Source: DATKSS01 sp049582065 | GTDB lineage: Bacteria; Chloroflexota; Dormibacteria; Dormibacterales; Dormibacteraceae | Direction: 5' to 3' | DNA length: 27,042 nucleotides | NCBI GenBank assembly: GCA_049582065.1 | Contig: JBAUTF010000066.1 | Span: 1 to 27,042, forward strand | In this document: positions 1 to 9,086 of the stretch, piece by piece | Layout: each line of letters opens with the position of its first letter | Numbering within the stretch: position 1 is the stretch's first letter | Notes under the pieces: model-generated | What the model was told of the DNA's origin: nothing | Databases searched by the model: none | The model's input: the letters and a program-made list of their open reading frames with translations, nothing else | Made by a program: the position numbers and the translations under genes

Positions 1-71
1 CGCCACCTCGTACGACTGCCTCCACCAGGAACCGCCCAAGATCCATGGCCCCACCTCCAGTGGGAGTCCAC

Positions 72-126
72 TATGTCTTGAGACACCTGCCGGTCGCCGG
101 TCGCTTATGTCTTGAACTCAGACACC
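72..126. repeat. Paired TATGTCTTGA...AGACACC repeats, likely mobile-element end
   Basis: Two related units lie 34 nt apart. The first (72-87) reads TATGTCTTGAGACACC and the second (106-126) starts with the same ten bases TATGTCTTGA and ends with the same AGACACC after a 5-nt insertion. Each unit is itself a partial inverted repeat, TGTCT...AGACA. From memory, repeats of this form occur at the termini of some transposase/integrase-type insertion elements. No transposase is visible inside the window, so the element would extend to the left of position 1. The repeats are seen directly; the insertion-element assignment is inference. Confidence 0.4.
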
Positions 127-143
127 ACCGTCGGCTCCAAGGT

Positions 144-170
144 GAGCTCCGCCTTGAAGGCGGATAGCTC
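144..170 (-). terminator. Hairpin at the stop codon of the GT87-like gene
   Basis: The arms GAGCT and CCGCC (144-153) pair with GGCGG and AGCTC (159-163, 166-170) around a TTGAA loop, with a two-base bulge. The stem covers the stop codon of the minus-strand membrane glycosyltransferase gene. There is no U-run after it, so it is at best a weak intrinsic terminator or a 3'-end stabilising hairpin. Confidence 0.35.
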
Positions 171-1311
171 AGGCGGCAGGCACGAGGCCGTCGCCGGCCG
201 GCGAGCCGGCCTTTCTGGTCGGGGCCGGCCAGATGAGGGAGATGAGAAAGACCGCCTCGGCGATCAGGATTGGCACCGCCAGGACCAGCAGCGCCACCTC
301 GAGCAGCGCGTACCCGACGACGAGCAAGCCGACCTGCCACGGCGATGGCTCGGCTCGGAGCACCAGCCAGCCCGCCACGACCAGCATGGCGAAGTCCTGA
401 AGACCGACGTAGGGGGTGAAGAGCAGCGAGGCCGTGATCCCAGCGGCGATCGGAACCTCAACCCCAGAATGCCGGTGGTTCCACGCAGCGACCATTGCGG
501 CGGCCACGACGACCGCCTGGACCGCGTAGATCTGAGGGCCCAGCCCCAGCGGGCCGGCGACCGCGTAGCGCCGCGTCAGCTCCCATTGCGAGGCGAGCGC
601 GAGCACGTCCAGGTAGCGATGGATCCCGTCGACGCCGAGCATGGCAACCGCTCCCAGCGCCATGGCGCCGACCGCGGCGAACCAGGCGGCAAAGACGCGC
701 GTATGGCCTGATACGAGCAGGCACAGCGGCGCCAGCAGCGCGACCTGCGGCTTGATCACGCTGATGCTGAGGACCAGTCCCGCGAGCACCGGGCGGTCGC
801 GCTGGGTCAGCCACCAGCACCCGGCCACGGCCGCCGCCACCAGGGCCACCGGCTGCCCCACCATCAACCCGAATCCCACGGGGAAAAGGCCCAGCCACAG
901 GGCCAGATGGGTGGCGCGCGCGAGGCGGCCACCCGGCGCGAGGAGATACCAGGTCAAAAGGGCCGCCGCCACGAGGAGCGCCGACCAGATCACGATCGCA
1001 ACGCCGAAGGGCAGCAGCGTCAATGGCGTGGCCAGCCACACCAGCGGCGGCGGATTCAGGAACGGAGACCAGTAGAAGCCGTGGCCCAGGCCTTCGACCA
1101 TCGCCTTCTGGGCGGGCAGGTCGTACAGGTGGCTGAAGCCGCGGTCCAGCGCCGTCAGCGCAGCGCCGTAGATGAGGCGGAAGTCGTTGCGCACCTCGTA
1201 GCCCGGGATGTAGGTGACGATCGCGGCGTAGAGGTCGAACGCCGCCAGGAGGGCGCCGCCCCAGATCCCGGCGACCGCCCACAAACGGGTTCGCTCACGC
1301 AGGAAGGCCAT
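169..1311 (-). CDS. GT87-like (DUF2029) polytopic membrane glycosyltransferase
   Basis: A 380-residue integral membrane protein with about ten hydrophobic segments. Its layout matches the GT87/DUF2029 family, polyprenyl-phosphate-sugar-dependent transferases related to mycobacterial mannosyltransferases that act on the outer face of the membrane. Visible family-like features are an N-terminal membrane helix, an extracytoplasmic loop with YEVRNDFRLIYGAA, the FYWSPFLNPPPLVWLATP segment, and the later GLMVGQPVAL and VIKPQVALLAPL helices. The ATG at 1311 was preferred over the in-frame TTG at 1323, because the TTG falls in the T-run of the dnaK terminator. No clear Shine-Dalgarno precedes it. It follows dnaK on the same strand but lies behind that terminator, so it may have its own promoter. 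The sugar and acceptor cannot be told from sequence. Confidence 0.72.
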   Translation of the reverse strand: MAFLRERTRLWAVAGIWGGALLAAFDLYAAIVTYIPGYEVRNDFRLIYGAALTALDRGFSHLYDLPAQKAMVEGLGHGFYWSPFLNPPPLVWLATPLTLLPFGVAIVIWSALLVAAALLTWYLLAPGGRLARATHLALWLGLFPVGFGLMVGQPVALVAAAVAGCWWLTQRDRPVLAGLVLSISVIKPQVALLAPLCLLVSGHTRVFAAWFAAVGAMALGAVAMLGVDGIHRYLDVLALASQWELTRRYAVAGPLGLGPQIYAVQAVVVAAAMVAAWNHRHSGVEVPIAAGITASLLFTPYVGLQDFAMLVVAGWLVLRAEPSPWQVGLLVVGYALLEVALLVLAVPILIAEAVFLISLIWPAPTRKAGSPAGDGLVPAA

Positions 1312-1321
1312 CACCGCAGGC

Positions 1322-1355
1322 AAAAATAAGGGCTCTGGCGGCGGCCAGCGCCCTT
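1322..1355 (-). terminator. Rho-independent terminator of dnaK
   Basis: Read on the minus strand, 13 nt after the dnaK stop, the sequence forms arms AAGGGC and CTGGC pairing with GCCAG and GCCCTT around a CGCC loop, with a single G/A mismatch in the stem. ATTTTT follows directly. This stem plus T-run is the clearest intrinsic terminator in the window. The T-run abuts the start of the next minus-strand gene. Confidence 0.85.
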
Positions 1356-1368
1356 TAAGCCTTCTTGG

Positions 1369-3276
<1,908 letters not shown>

Positions 3277-3379
3277 ATGTCAGCTCTTCCTCCGCGTTCT
3301 TGGCGCGTATTGAATATCTATGACGATCTTCTTCCCCGCCGATCGCGCCTCAAAACAATCAAGCCCTAGTCTTAGTCGA

Positions 3380-3889
3380 ATGCCTATCTTCGAGCTGGAC
3401 CCGGTGGAGCGGATCGCGATCGCCGCGGTCGGGGAGCCCGGGCACCGGCAGTTCTACCTTCTGGCCAGCGGTTCCGGCCGCACGCTGACCCTCGCCTGCG
3501 AGAAATCGCAGATCCAGGCGCTGCTCGTCCGCCTGCAGCAGATGATTGAGACCCAGGGCATCGACCGGCCCGAGCGGCTGCAGGAACCGGCCGGGCTGGA
3601 GCCCGGCGAGCCCGAGTGGCAGATCGGCGAGATGGGCCTCGGCTACCACGAGGCCCGCCAGATGTTCGTGCTGGTCGCCAGCCAGGCGGCCGCGACCCCC
3701 GAGGAGGGCGCTGAGGACGACTCGCCGAGCGTACGGTTCTGGCTCAGCCACCAGCAGGTGGTCGCATTCTCGAACCAGGCGGAGAAGGTGCTTACCGCCG
3801 GGCGGCCGCTGTGCCCGCGCTGCGGTCTGCCCATGGACCCCGCCGGCCATCCCTGCCCGGTCATGAATGGCGCGCGGCCGATCTTCTGA
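3380..3889 (+). CDS. DUF3090 family protein with C-terminal zinc-ribbon-like motif
   Basis: A 169-residue cytoplasmic protein that I recognise as DUF3090 (TIGR03847), a family of unknown function known mainly from Actinomycetota and some Chloroflexota. The N-terminal domain begins IFELDPVERIAI and contains GHRQFYLLA. The C-terminus carries CPRCGLPMDPAGHPCP, a Cys/His cluster likely to bind zinc. An ATG at 3320 is in frame, but the family N-terminus begins at the ATG at 3380. That ATG has no ribosome-binding site. TAGTCT lies exactly 7 nt upstream and fits a -10 box for a leaderless transcript. The gene overlaps the next by 23 bases, and the same two families are paired in actinobacteria, which supports a joint role. 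Confidence 0.9.
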   Translation: MPIFELDPVERIAIAAVGEPGHRQFYLLASGSGRTLTLACEKSQIQALLVRLQQMIETQGIDRPERLQEPAGLEPGEPEWQIGEMGLGYHEARQMFVLVASQAAATPEEGAEDDSPSVRFWLSHQQVVAFSNQAEKVLTAGRPLCPRCGLPMDPAGHPCPVMNGARPIF

Positions 3890-4646
3890 CCCTGCCGGCG
3901 GCGCCTCCGAACCCGGCGATGCGACGCGGAGCGCGGCCCAGACCGAGCGGCTGCTCGCCGAGCTCCCCGAGATGAAGGTCCTCGGGCTCCTGCACGGCGC
4001 GTCCAACTACACGTTCCTGGCTCGGCTCGACCCCCTTCCGCCGTCGGGCCTGCGGGTGGTCTACAAGCCGGCGAGGGGTGAATCGCCCCTCTGGGACTTC
4101 CAGGCCGGCACGCTTTACCAGCGCGAGGTCGCCGCATACGAGCTGAGCAAAGTGCTCGGGTGGCCAGCCATCCCGCCCACCGTGGTAAGGCGGCATGGCC
4201 CGCACGGAGTCGGCGCGGTGCAGGAGTTCGTCGAGGCTGACGAGCGGCATTTCCTCGGGGACCAGTCGGTGCACAGGGACACCTGGGTCCGCGTCGCGCT
4301 GTTCGACATCATCGCCAACAACGCGGACCGCAAATCCGGGCACTGCCTCTTCGACGCGCACGACCAGGTCTGGGTGATCGACCACGGGCTCACATTCCAC
4401 GTCGAGCACAAGCTGCGGACGGTGATCTGGGACTTCTCCGGCGAACCTCTGCCCCCGGAGCTGTGCGGCGACATCGAGCGGGCCCTGGCGGAGACCGAGC
4501 GGGGCGCGCTCTCGAAGACGATGGAGGAGCTGATCAGCCCAGCCGAGGTGAGAGTCCTGAAGCGCCGGCTGCGCGGCGTGCTGGATCCCCGTTGGCGCTT
4601 CCCGGAGCCGACCTCCGGCTGGTCCGTCCCGTGGCCGCCAATCTGA
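3867..4646 (+). CDS. SCO1664 family (kinase-like fold) protein
   Basis: A 259-residue protein matching the SCO1664 family (TIGR03843), which has a distant PI3/PI4-kinase-like fold and no established substrate. Visible landmarks are an N-terminal GASNYTFL glycine-loop region, a lysine in VVYKPARGE that may contact ATP phosphate, the catalytic-loop-like DIIANNADRKSGH, and the metal-binding-like VIDHGLTF. The start overlaps the 3' end of the DUF3090 gene by 23 bases, so the two are co-transcribed and probably translationally coupled. In actinobacteria this pair is often accompanied by a phosphoglycerate-mutase-like gene and sits near mycothiol ligase; neither is present here. The fold assignment rests on family knowledge, and the biochemical role is unknown. 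Confidence 0.88.
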   Translation: MARGRSSDPAGGASEPGDATRSAAQTERLLAELPEMKVLGLLHGASNYTFLARLDPLPPSGLRVVYKPARGESPLWDFQAGTLYQREVAAYELSKVLGWPAIPPTVVRRHGPHGVGAVQEFVEADERHFLGDQSVHRDTWVRVALFDIIANNADRKSGHCLFDAHDQVWVIDHGLTFHVEHKLRTVIWDFSGEPLPPELCGDIERALAETERGALSKTMEELISPAEVRVLKRRLRGVLDPRWRFPEPTSGWSVPWPPI

Positions 4647-4671
4647 TGCATGCTAACCTACCGAGCTTCGC

Positions 4672-5568
4672 ATGAGGTTCCTCAGCGTCCTGGCGACGCT
4701 CCCGCTCTGGTTTGCTCTCGTAGCCGCGTCAAGCACTTCGTCCGCGCCGTCGCCTTCCCCCACACCGAGCGCATCTCCCTCTCCGTCTCTATCACCGTCG
4801 CCATCGCCCAGCCCCTCCCCAATCCCGGCCAACGCTTTCCTCACCCTGGACGTGGCGACGGGACCGGCCGGCACGGCGATCACGGTCAGCGGCGGAGCGT
4901 TCCTCGCCAACGAGCAGATGACGCTGTACTGGGACCCGCCCAGCACCAAAGTCGCCGGCGGGGCGAACGCTGACGGCAGCGGGAACTTTTCGACCCCCGT
5001 CAAGCCCTTTGCCACCGATGCGCCCGGAATGCATCATCTGTGCGCAAGCGTCGCGCCGTTCCCGTGCGCCGACTTCACCCTGGTGGCCCCGCTGCCTACC
5101 CCGTCCCCGTCGCCGTCACCTTCGCCGGACGCATCTCCGTCACCGTCGCCGCCGGCCAGCGCCGCCCGGACCGACCTCCCAAGCCCCACCCCAGTCGCGG
5201 CGACCCTGAGCGGCATCGACCTCATCACCCGGCCGCCGTTCGTCTTCGTACCGATCATCGGCCTGCTGGCGATCCTGGTGTCGCTCGCGTACTGGGTGTA
5301 CAGCATGGTGAGGCAGCCGCCGCGCCCGGCCGCGCTGCCGACTGCGGCCGTCGTCCATCGCGCCACCAGGCCGGACTACACGGCAGAGTTCGGGACTGCT
5401 CCAGCGGCACCTGCCCCCCCGGCGCCTCCAGCCTCGGCGTGGGACGACGTGCTGCCGCCGATACCTCCGCCTGCACCGCCGCCGGGGGTCGAACCTGAGC
5501 CGCCCGCGCCCGGGCTTCCCAGCCCCCCGGACGAACCCCTGGACCTACCCCAACCAGGCGAGGACTAG
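4672..5568 (+). CDS. Ser/Pro-rich secreted, membrane-anchored protein
   Basis: A 298-residue protein of unknown function with clear cell-envelope architecture. It has an N-terminal signal sequence (MRFLSVLATLPLWFALVAAS), a Ser-Pro repeat linker (about 22-52), and a beta-rich extracellular domain (about 55-140) with GPAGTAITVSGGAFLANE, resembling IPT/Ig-like folds. A second Ser-Pro linker follows, then one membrane helix (PFVFVPIIGLLAILVSLAYW, about 188-207), and a proline-rich cytoplasmic tail. It starts 25 nt after the SCO1664-family gene and could be co-transcribed. Its stop overlaps the convergent livM stop by 4 bases. The linker composition resembles wall-spanning stalks of Gram-positive and Chloroflexota surface proteins. 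No catalytic motif is visible. Confidence 0.75.
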   Translation: MRFLSVLATLPLWFALVAASSTSSAPSPSPTPSASPSPSLSPSPSPSPSPIPANAFLTLDVATGPAGTAITVSGGAFLANEQMTLYWDPPSTKVAGGANADGSGNFSTPVKPFATDAPGMHHLCASVAPFPCADFTLVAPLPTPSPSPSPSPDASPSPSPPASAARTDLPSPTPVAATLSGIDLITRPPFVFVPIIGLLAILVSLAYWVYSMVRQPPRPAALPTAAVVHRATRPDYTAEFGTAPAAPAPPAPPASAWDDVLPPIPPPAPPPGVEPEPPAPGLPSPPDEPLDLPQPGED

Positions 5569-6617
5569 GGCCCACTCCTTCGCCGGCGGGAGCGCCACCG
5601 CCAGAAGCGTGCCAGGCCACCCTGGATCCCATGCGGGAACGCCAGCATCGCGACGATGAAGACGGCACCGAACAGCGCGAGCGGAAGCTGGTCGCGCACC
5701 GCGCTGGGCAGGTGGAGCGCGTCGTTGAGCGTGCCGATCCAGTCGGGGGCGAAGACGATCACCAGAGCCCCCCACACCGCGCCCGCCAGCGTGCCGACGC
5801 CGCCGATCACGATCGCGGCGAGGACCTCGAGCGAGAGCGTGAGTGGAAAGCTGCCTGGTGCCGCGAGGTTGGAGGTGTACGCCATCATCGACCCGGCAAG
5901 ACCCGCGCATGCGCCGCTCAGCACGAACGCCAGGACCTGCGTGCGAGCCACCCGGATGCCGTAAAGCGCGGACGAAACCTCGTCTTCGCGAATCGCTCGA
6001 AAGTCTCGCCCGTAGCGCGTGCGCACCAGGTTGGCCAGCAGGACGAACGTGACGGTGGCGGGGATCAGTGCGATCCAGGCGAGCCAGACCTCCGGCGGAA
6101 TCGACGACAGCGCGTCTGGAGGGATGAGCGCCGGCACGTTGAGTCCTGCGTCGCCGCCGAAGATGTTCGAGAACCGAACGGCCACTCCGGGCAGCCCCAC
6201 GGCCAGACCCAGCGTCGCACCCGCGAGGTACGGGCCCCGCAGCCGTGCGGCGGCTGCGCCCACCACTATCGAGCCGGCCGCAGTGACCACCGTGGCCACG
6301 ACCATCACGATCGCCGGGCTGAGGTCGGCCTGGTTCTTCAGCATCAAGGCGCTCGTGTAAGCGCCCACCCCCATCAGCGCGCCGTGGCCGAGCGACAGCT
6401 GGCCGTTGAGGCCCGTCAGCACGGTCAGGCCCGCCGCGACGATCGCGAAGTACGCGACGCTGGAGAGTTGGTAGACGAGGAACGGGTTGTAGGGGTCGAT
6501 CGCCCACAGCAGGAATGCGGCGGCCGCGACGAACACCACGCCGAGGATGGCATGCCGGGCGAGCGTGTTCGAAATGCGACCGGTCCATCGCGTAGCGCCG
6601 GCGGCGATCGCGTTCAC
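5565..6617 (-). CDS. livM: Branched-chain amino acid-type ABC transporter permease LivM
   Basis: A 350-residue inner-membrane permease with about ten hydrophobic segments. It is one of the two channel subunits of a HAAT-family (branched-chain amino acid or related carboxylate) importer. The LivM signature region GLNGQLSLGHGALMGVGAY (about 69-87), next to the first helices, is plain. The cytoplasmic loop IREDEVSSALYGIRVARTQVLAF, which contacts the ATPases, is also conserved. The GTG start overlaps the livH stop as GTGA, so translation is coupled. The C-terminus ends in an arginine-rich cytoplasmic tail. This is the last gene of the liv operon. Confidence 0.93.
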   Translation of the reverse strand: MNAIAAGATRWTGRISNTLARHAILGVVFVAAAAFLLWAIDPYNPFLVYQLSSVAYFAIVAAGLTVLTGLNGQLSLGHGALMGVGAYTSALMLKNQADLSPAIVMVVATVVTAAGSIVVGAAAARLRGPYLAGATLGLAVGLPGVAVRFSNIFGGDAGLNVPALIPPDALSSIPPEVWLAWIALIPATVTFVLLANLVRTRYGRDFRAIREDEVSSALYGIRVARTQVLAFVLSGACAGLAGSMMAYTSNLAAPGSFPLTLSLEVLAAIVIGGVGTLAGAVWGALVIVFAPDWIGTLNDALHLPSAVRDQLPLALFGAVFIVAMLAFPHGIQGGLARFWRWRSRRRRSGP

Positions 6618-7492
6618 ACCCGCCGCTCCGCGCCGTGGACGAACAAGCCTTGCGGCCGGACCATCAGCGTCGCGATCAGGATCACCAGCGCGCCGACCGC
6701 CTCCAGGTCACCGCCGAAGTAACCGCCGATGTAGGAAAGCGCGAGCCCGATCGCAAGCCCGCCGACCAGCGCGCCGATGGGGCTGTCGAGCCCTCCCAGC
6801 ACGGCGGCGGTGAATCCGTAGACGAGGATCGCGTCCATGTTGTTCGGATACAGGAGCAGGGTCGGCGCGACCAGCAGGCCGGCCAAGGCACCCGCCATGC
6901 TCGCAAGCCCCCAACCCAGGCTCAGGAGCCGGCCCACCCGCACCCCCAGCAGGCGCGCGATCTCAGGCGCAAACGCCGCTGCACGCATGCTCAAGCCGAT
7001 GCTGGTGAACCGGAACAGCACCAGCAGGGCGACCATGACCAGCAGGACGACCCCGATCGTGAAGATGTTGAAAGGCGAAAGGGCGATGTAGGTGCTTCCG
7101 AGCTGCATCGCCGAAATGGAGAAGGGCGCGGGAAACGAACGGATCTGCGCGCCCCCGATCATCGGCACCACCGCCTCGAGGATCAGGAACAGGCCAAGCG
7201 TGAGGATGATCGCGTTCAGCGGCGGCCCGCTCTCGACCCAGCGCACAAGCCCGCGCTCGGCCACCATGCCGAGCAGAAGACCTGACACCAACGCGACGAC
7301 GAAGCCGAGCCAGTAGTTGTCTGTGAGCTGGATGACTCCGAGCGCGATGTACGTCGTGGTCATCGCCATCGCGCCCTGCGCGAAGTTGACAACACGCGTC
7401 GCGCGCCAGATGAGCACCAGGGCAAGGGCGAGAGCGGAGTAGATCATGCCCGCCGCGACGCCGGTGAGCGTGAGGACTGTGAAGTAGCTCAC
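6614..7492 (-). CDS. livH: Branched-chain amino acid-type ABC transporter permease LivH
   Basis: A 292-residue permease with about eight membrane segments, the partner of LivM in the translocation channel. Family features are the N-terminal GVAAGMIYSALALALVLIW helix, the VVNFAQGAMAM loop that corresponds to the LivH motif, and the late GLDSPIGALVGGLAIGL segment. It starts with GTG 9 nt after the livF stop and overlaps livM by 4 bases. Substrate class is set by the binding protein and cannot be fixed here: the liv fold also serves aromatic compounds, amides, urea and short-chain acids. Confidence 0.93.
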   Translation of the reverse strand: MSYFTVLTLTGVAAGMIYSALALALVLIWRATRVVNFAQGAMAMTTTYIALGVIQLTDNYWLGFVVALVSGLLLGMVAERGLVRWVESGPPLNAIILTLGLFLILEAVVPMIGGAQIRSFPAPFSISAMQLGSTYIALSPFNIFTIGVVLLVMVALLVLFRFTSIGLSMRAAAFAPEIARLLGVRVGRLLSLGWGLASMAGALAGLLVAPTLLLYPNNMDAILVYGFTAAVLGGLDSPIGALVGGLAIGLALSYIGGYFGGDLEAVGALVILIATLMVRPQGLFVHGAERRV

Positions 7493-7501
7493 GGGCGCAC
7501 C

Positions 7502-8227
7502 TCAGTAGCCCAGGTACGCATGCCAGAGCTCCGAGTCTTTGGCCAGCTCGCCCGCGGGCCCCGAGGCGACGGTGCGGCCGGAAGAGAGTAGTAGTGCCTC
7601 GTCGGCGATCGAGAGCGCGCTGCGCGCGTTCTGCTCTACGAGCAGGACGCTCAGGCCATGCTCGGCCAGGCCGCGCACCGTGCGCATGATGAGGGTCACC
7701 AGCTTCGGCGCCAGACCCAATGACGGTTCGTCCAGGAGGAGCAGGTCGGCGCGCGACATGAGAGCTCGACCGACAGCCAGCATCTGGCGCTCGCCTCCGG
7801 ACAAAGAGTGGGCGGGCAGCCGGCGCCGGGCCGCCAGCGGTGGAAATAGCTGCATCACCTCGTCCATCGCCTTGCGGCGGTCTTTGGAGTCGCGCCGCCA
7901 CAGGTGCGCCAGCGTCAGGTTCTCCTCGACGGTGAGCTCGCGGATGCTGCCTCCGCCCTCGGGCACCAGGCTCACGCCGGCGCGGACGATCTCCTCGGGT
8001 CGCAGCCCGGTCAACGTCCTGCCGTTGTAAACGACACGCCCACTCCGTGGGTGGACAACGCCGGCGATGGTTCGCAGTAGCGTCGACTTGCCGGCGCCGT
8101 TCGGCCCTAGCACGGCTGTGATGCCACGATCGGGGACCCGCAGGCTGACACCGTCGAGCGCCGTCACGCCGCCGTATGCGACATGCAGCGCCTCGACTTC
8201 AAGCACTCCCGCCGCCCCCTTCCGCAT
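7502..8227 (-). CDS. livF: ABC transporter ATP-binding protein LivF
   Basis: A 241-residue ATPase subunit, one half of the LivFG nucleotide-binding heterodimer. It has Walker A GPNGAGKST, the signature LSGGERQMLAVGRAL, Walker B LLLLDEPSLGLAP, and the switch histidine region LLVEQNA, where the usual H is replaced by Q as is typical of LivF (LVEQN). It overlaps the livG 3' end by 29 bases if it starts at the ATG at 8227. A GTG at 8206 with a closer purine-rich site would shorten the overlap to 8 bases and would also start directly at the conserved LEVEALHVAYGG. Confidence 0.94.
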   Translation of the reverse strand: MRKGAAGVLEVEALHVAYGGVTALDGVSLRVPDRGITAVLGPNGAGKSTLLRTIAGVVHPRSGRVVYNGRTLTGLRPEEIVRAGVSLVPEGGGSIRELTVEENLTLAHLWRRDSKDRRKAMDEVMQLFPPLAARRRLPAHSLSGGERQMLAVGRALMSRADLLLLDEPSLGLAPKLVTLIMRTVRGLAEHGLSVLLVEQNARSALSIADEALLLSSGRTVASGPAGELAKDSELWHAYLGY

Positions 8228-9038
8228 GCTCGAGCTCCTCGCCCAGGTATGCGTCCGTCACCGCCCTGTCGTGCTGCACGACATCCGGGGGCCCTGAGGC
8301 GATGACGCGGCCGAAATCGAGCACGTGCACGCGGCCGCAGACCTTCATCACCAGGTCGAGCCGGTGCTCGACGAGCGCGATCGACATCCGCTCGCGAAGG
8401 ATACCCAGGAGGTCGGCCAGCTGGCTTATCTCGCCCGCGGTGAGCCCGCTGGCGGGCTCGTCGAGCAGCAGCAGCGCGGGCTTCGACACCAGCGCGCGTG
8501 CCAGCGACACCCATTTCTGCACGCCGTAGGGCAGCGCCGCCGGATAGCGCAGCGCGCAGTCCTCGATCCCTAGTTCGCGGAGTTGGGCCAGCGCTTCTCC
8601 GCGCACCGCGGCCTCGTACCGATCGGAACGGCCAAGCCCCAGCAGCGCCGAGGACAGACCCGGGCGCCGGGCGCGGCGCGCCCCCACCATCACGTTCTCG
8701 ACCACCGTCAGGCCACGCCACAACCCAAGCCCCTGCAAAGTTCGCGCGATGCCAAGCCCGTTGAGCTCATGTGGCTTGATCCCGGTGATCGACCGTTCGT
8801 TGTAGAGGATCTCGCCGGACCGCGGAACGAGCAGCCCGCACACCACGTTGAAGAGCGTGGTCTTGCCGGCTCCGTTGGGCCCGATGACGCCCACGATCTC
8901 ACCGGCCGAGACGTCGAGCGAGACGCCGTCCAGCGCGGTCAGCCCGCCGAAGCGAACCGTGAGTGAACTTACCTTCAGGGAACCCGGGCGCCCGGAGGCG
9001 GCGCTCACCGCCGCGCCGCCCTCCGGGCTCACCCGCAT
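8199..9038 (-). CDS. livG: ABC transporter ATP-binding protein LivG
   Basis: A 279-residue ATPase subunit, partner of LivF. It contains Walker A GPNGAGKTT, the LivG-type signature region PYGVQKWVSLARAL in place of a classical LSGGQ, Walker B ALLLLDEPASGL, and the switch region ALVEHRLDLVM. The signature differs from the usual LivG YGQQRRLE form in several positions, but the ATP-binding residues are intact. The N-terminus carries about 20 extra residues before the conserved LKVSSLTVRFGGLTAL, so an internal GTG start is possible. It lies 48 nt downstream of livK in the same transcript. Confidence 0.92.
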   Translation of the reverse strand: MRVSPEGGAAVSAASGRPGSLKVSSLTVRFGGLTALDGVSLDVSAGEIVGVIGPNGAGKTTLFNVVCGLLVPRSGEILYNERSITGIKPHELNGLGIARTLQGLGLWRGLTVVENVMVGARRARRPGLSSALLGLGRSDRYEAAVRGEALAQLRELGIEDCALRYPAALPYGVQKWVSLARALVSKPALLLLDEPASGLTAGEISQLADLLGILRERMSIALVEHRLDLVMKVCGRVHVLDFGRVIASGPPDVVQHDRAVTDAYLGEELEHAEGGGGSA

Positions 9039-9086
9039 AACCTATCCGAGATTCGCTGAAACCGCGGCCGGCCGCAGTTCGATCGT

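Noticed and set aside
3277..3380. Search for CIRCE or HspR-type repeats upstream of dnaK
   Set aside because: Neither TTAGCACTC-type nor CTTGAGT-N7-ACTCAAG-type repeats are visible.
4740..4830. Tandem-repeat-like Ser-Pro codon stretches as a possible DNA repeat array
   Set aside because: They encode a low-complexity linker in a secreted protein; codons vary, so this is protein-level rather than DNA-level repetition.
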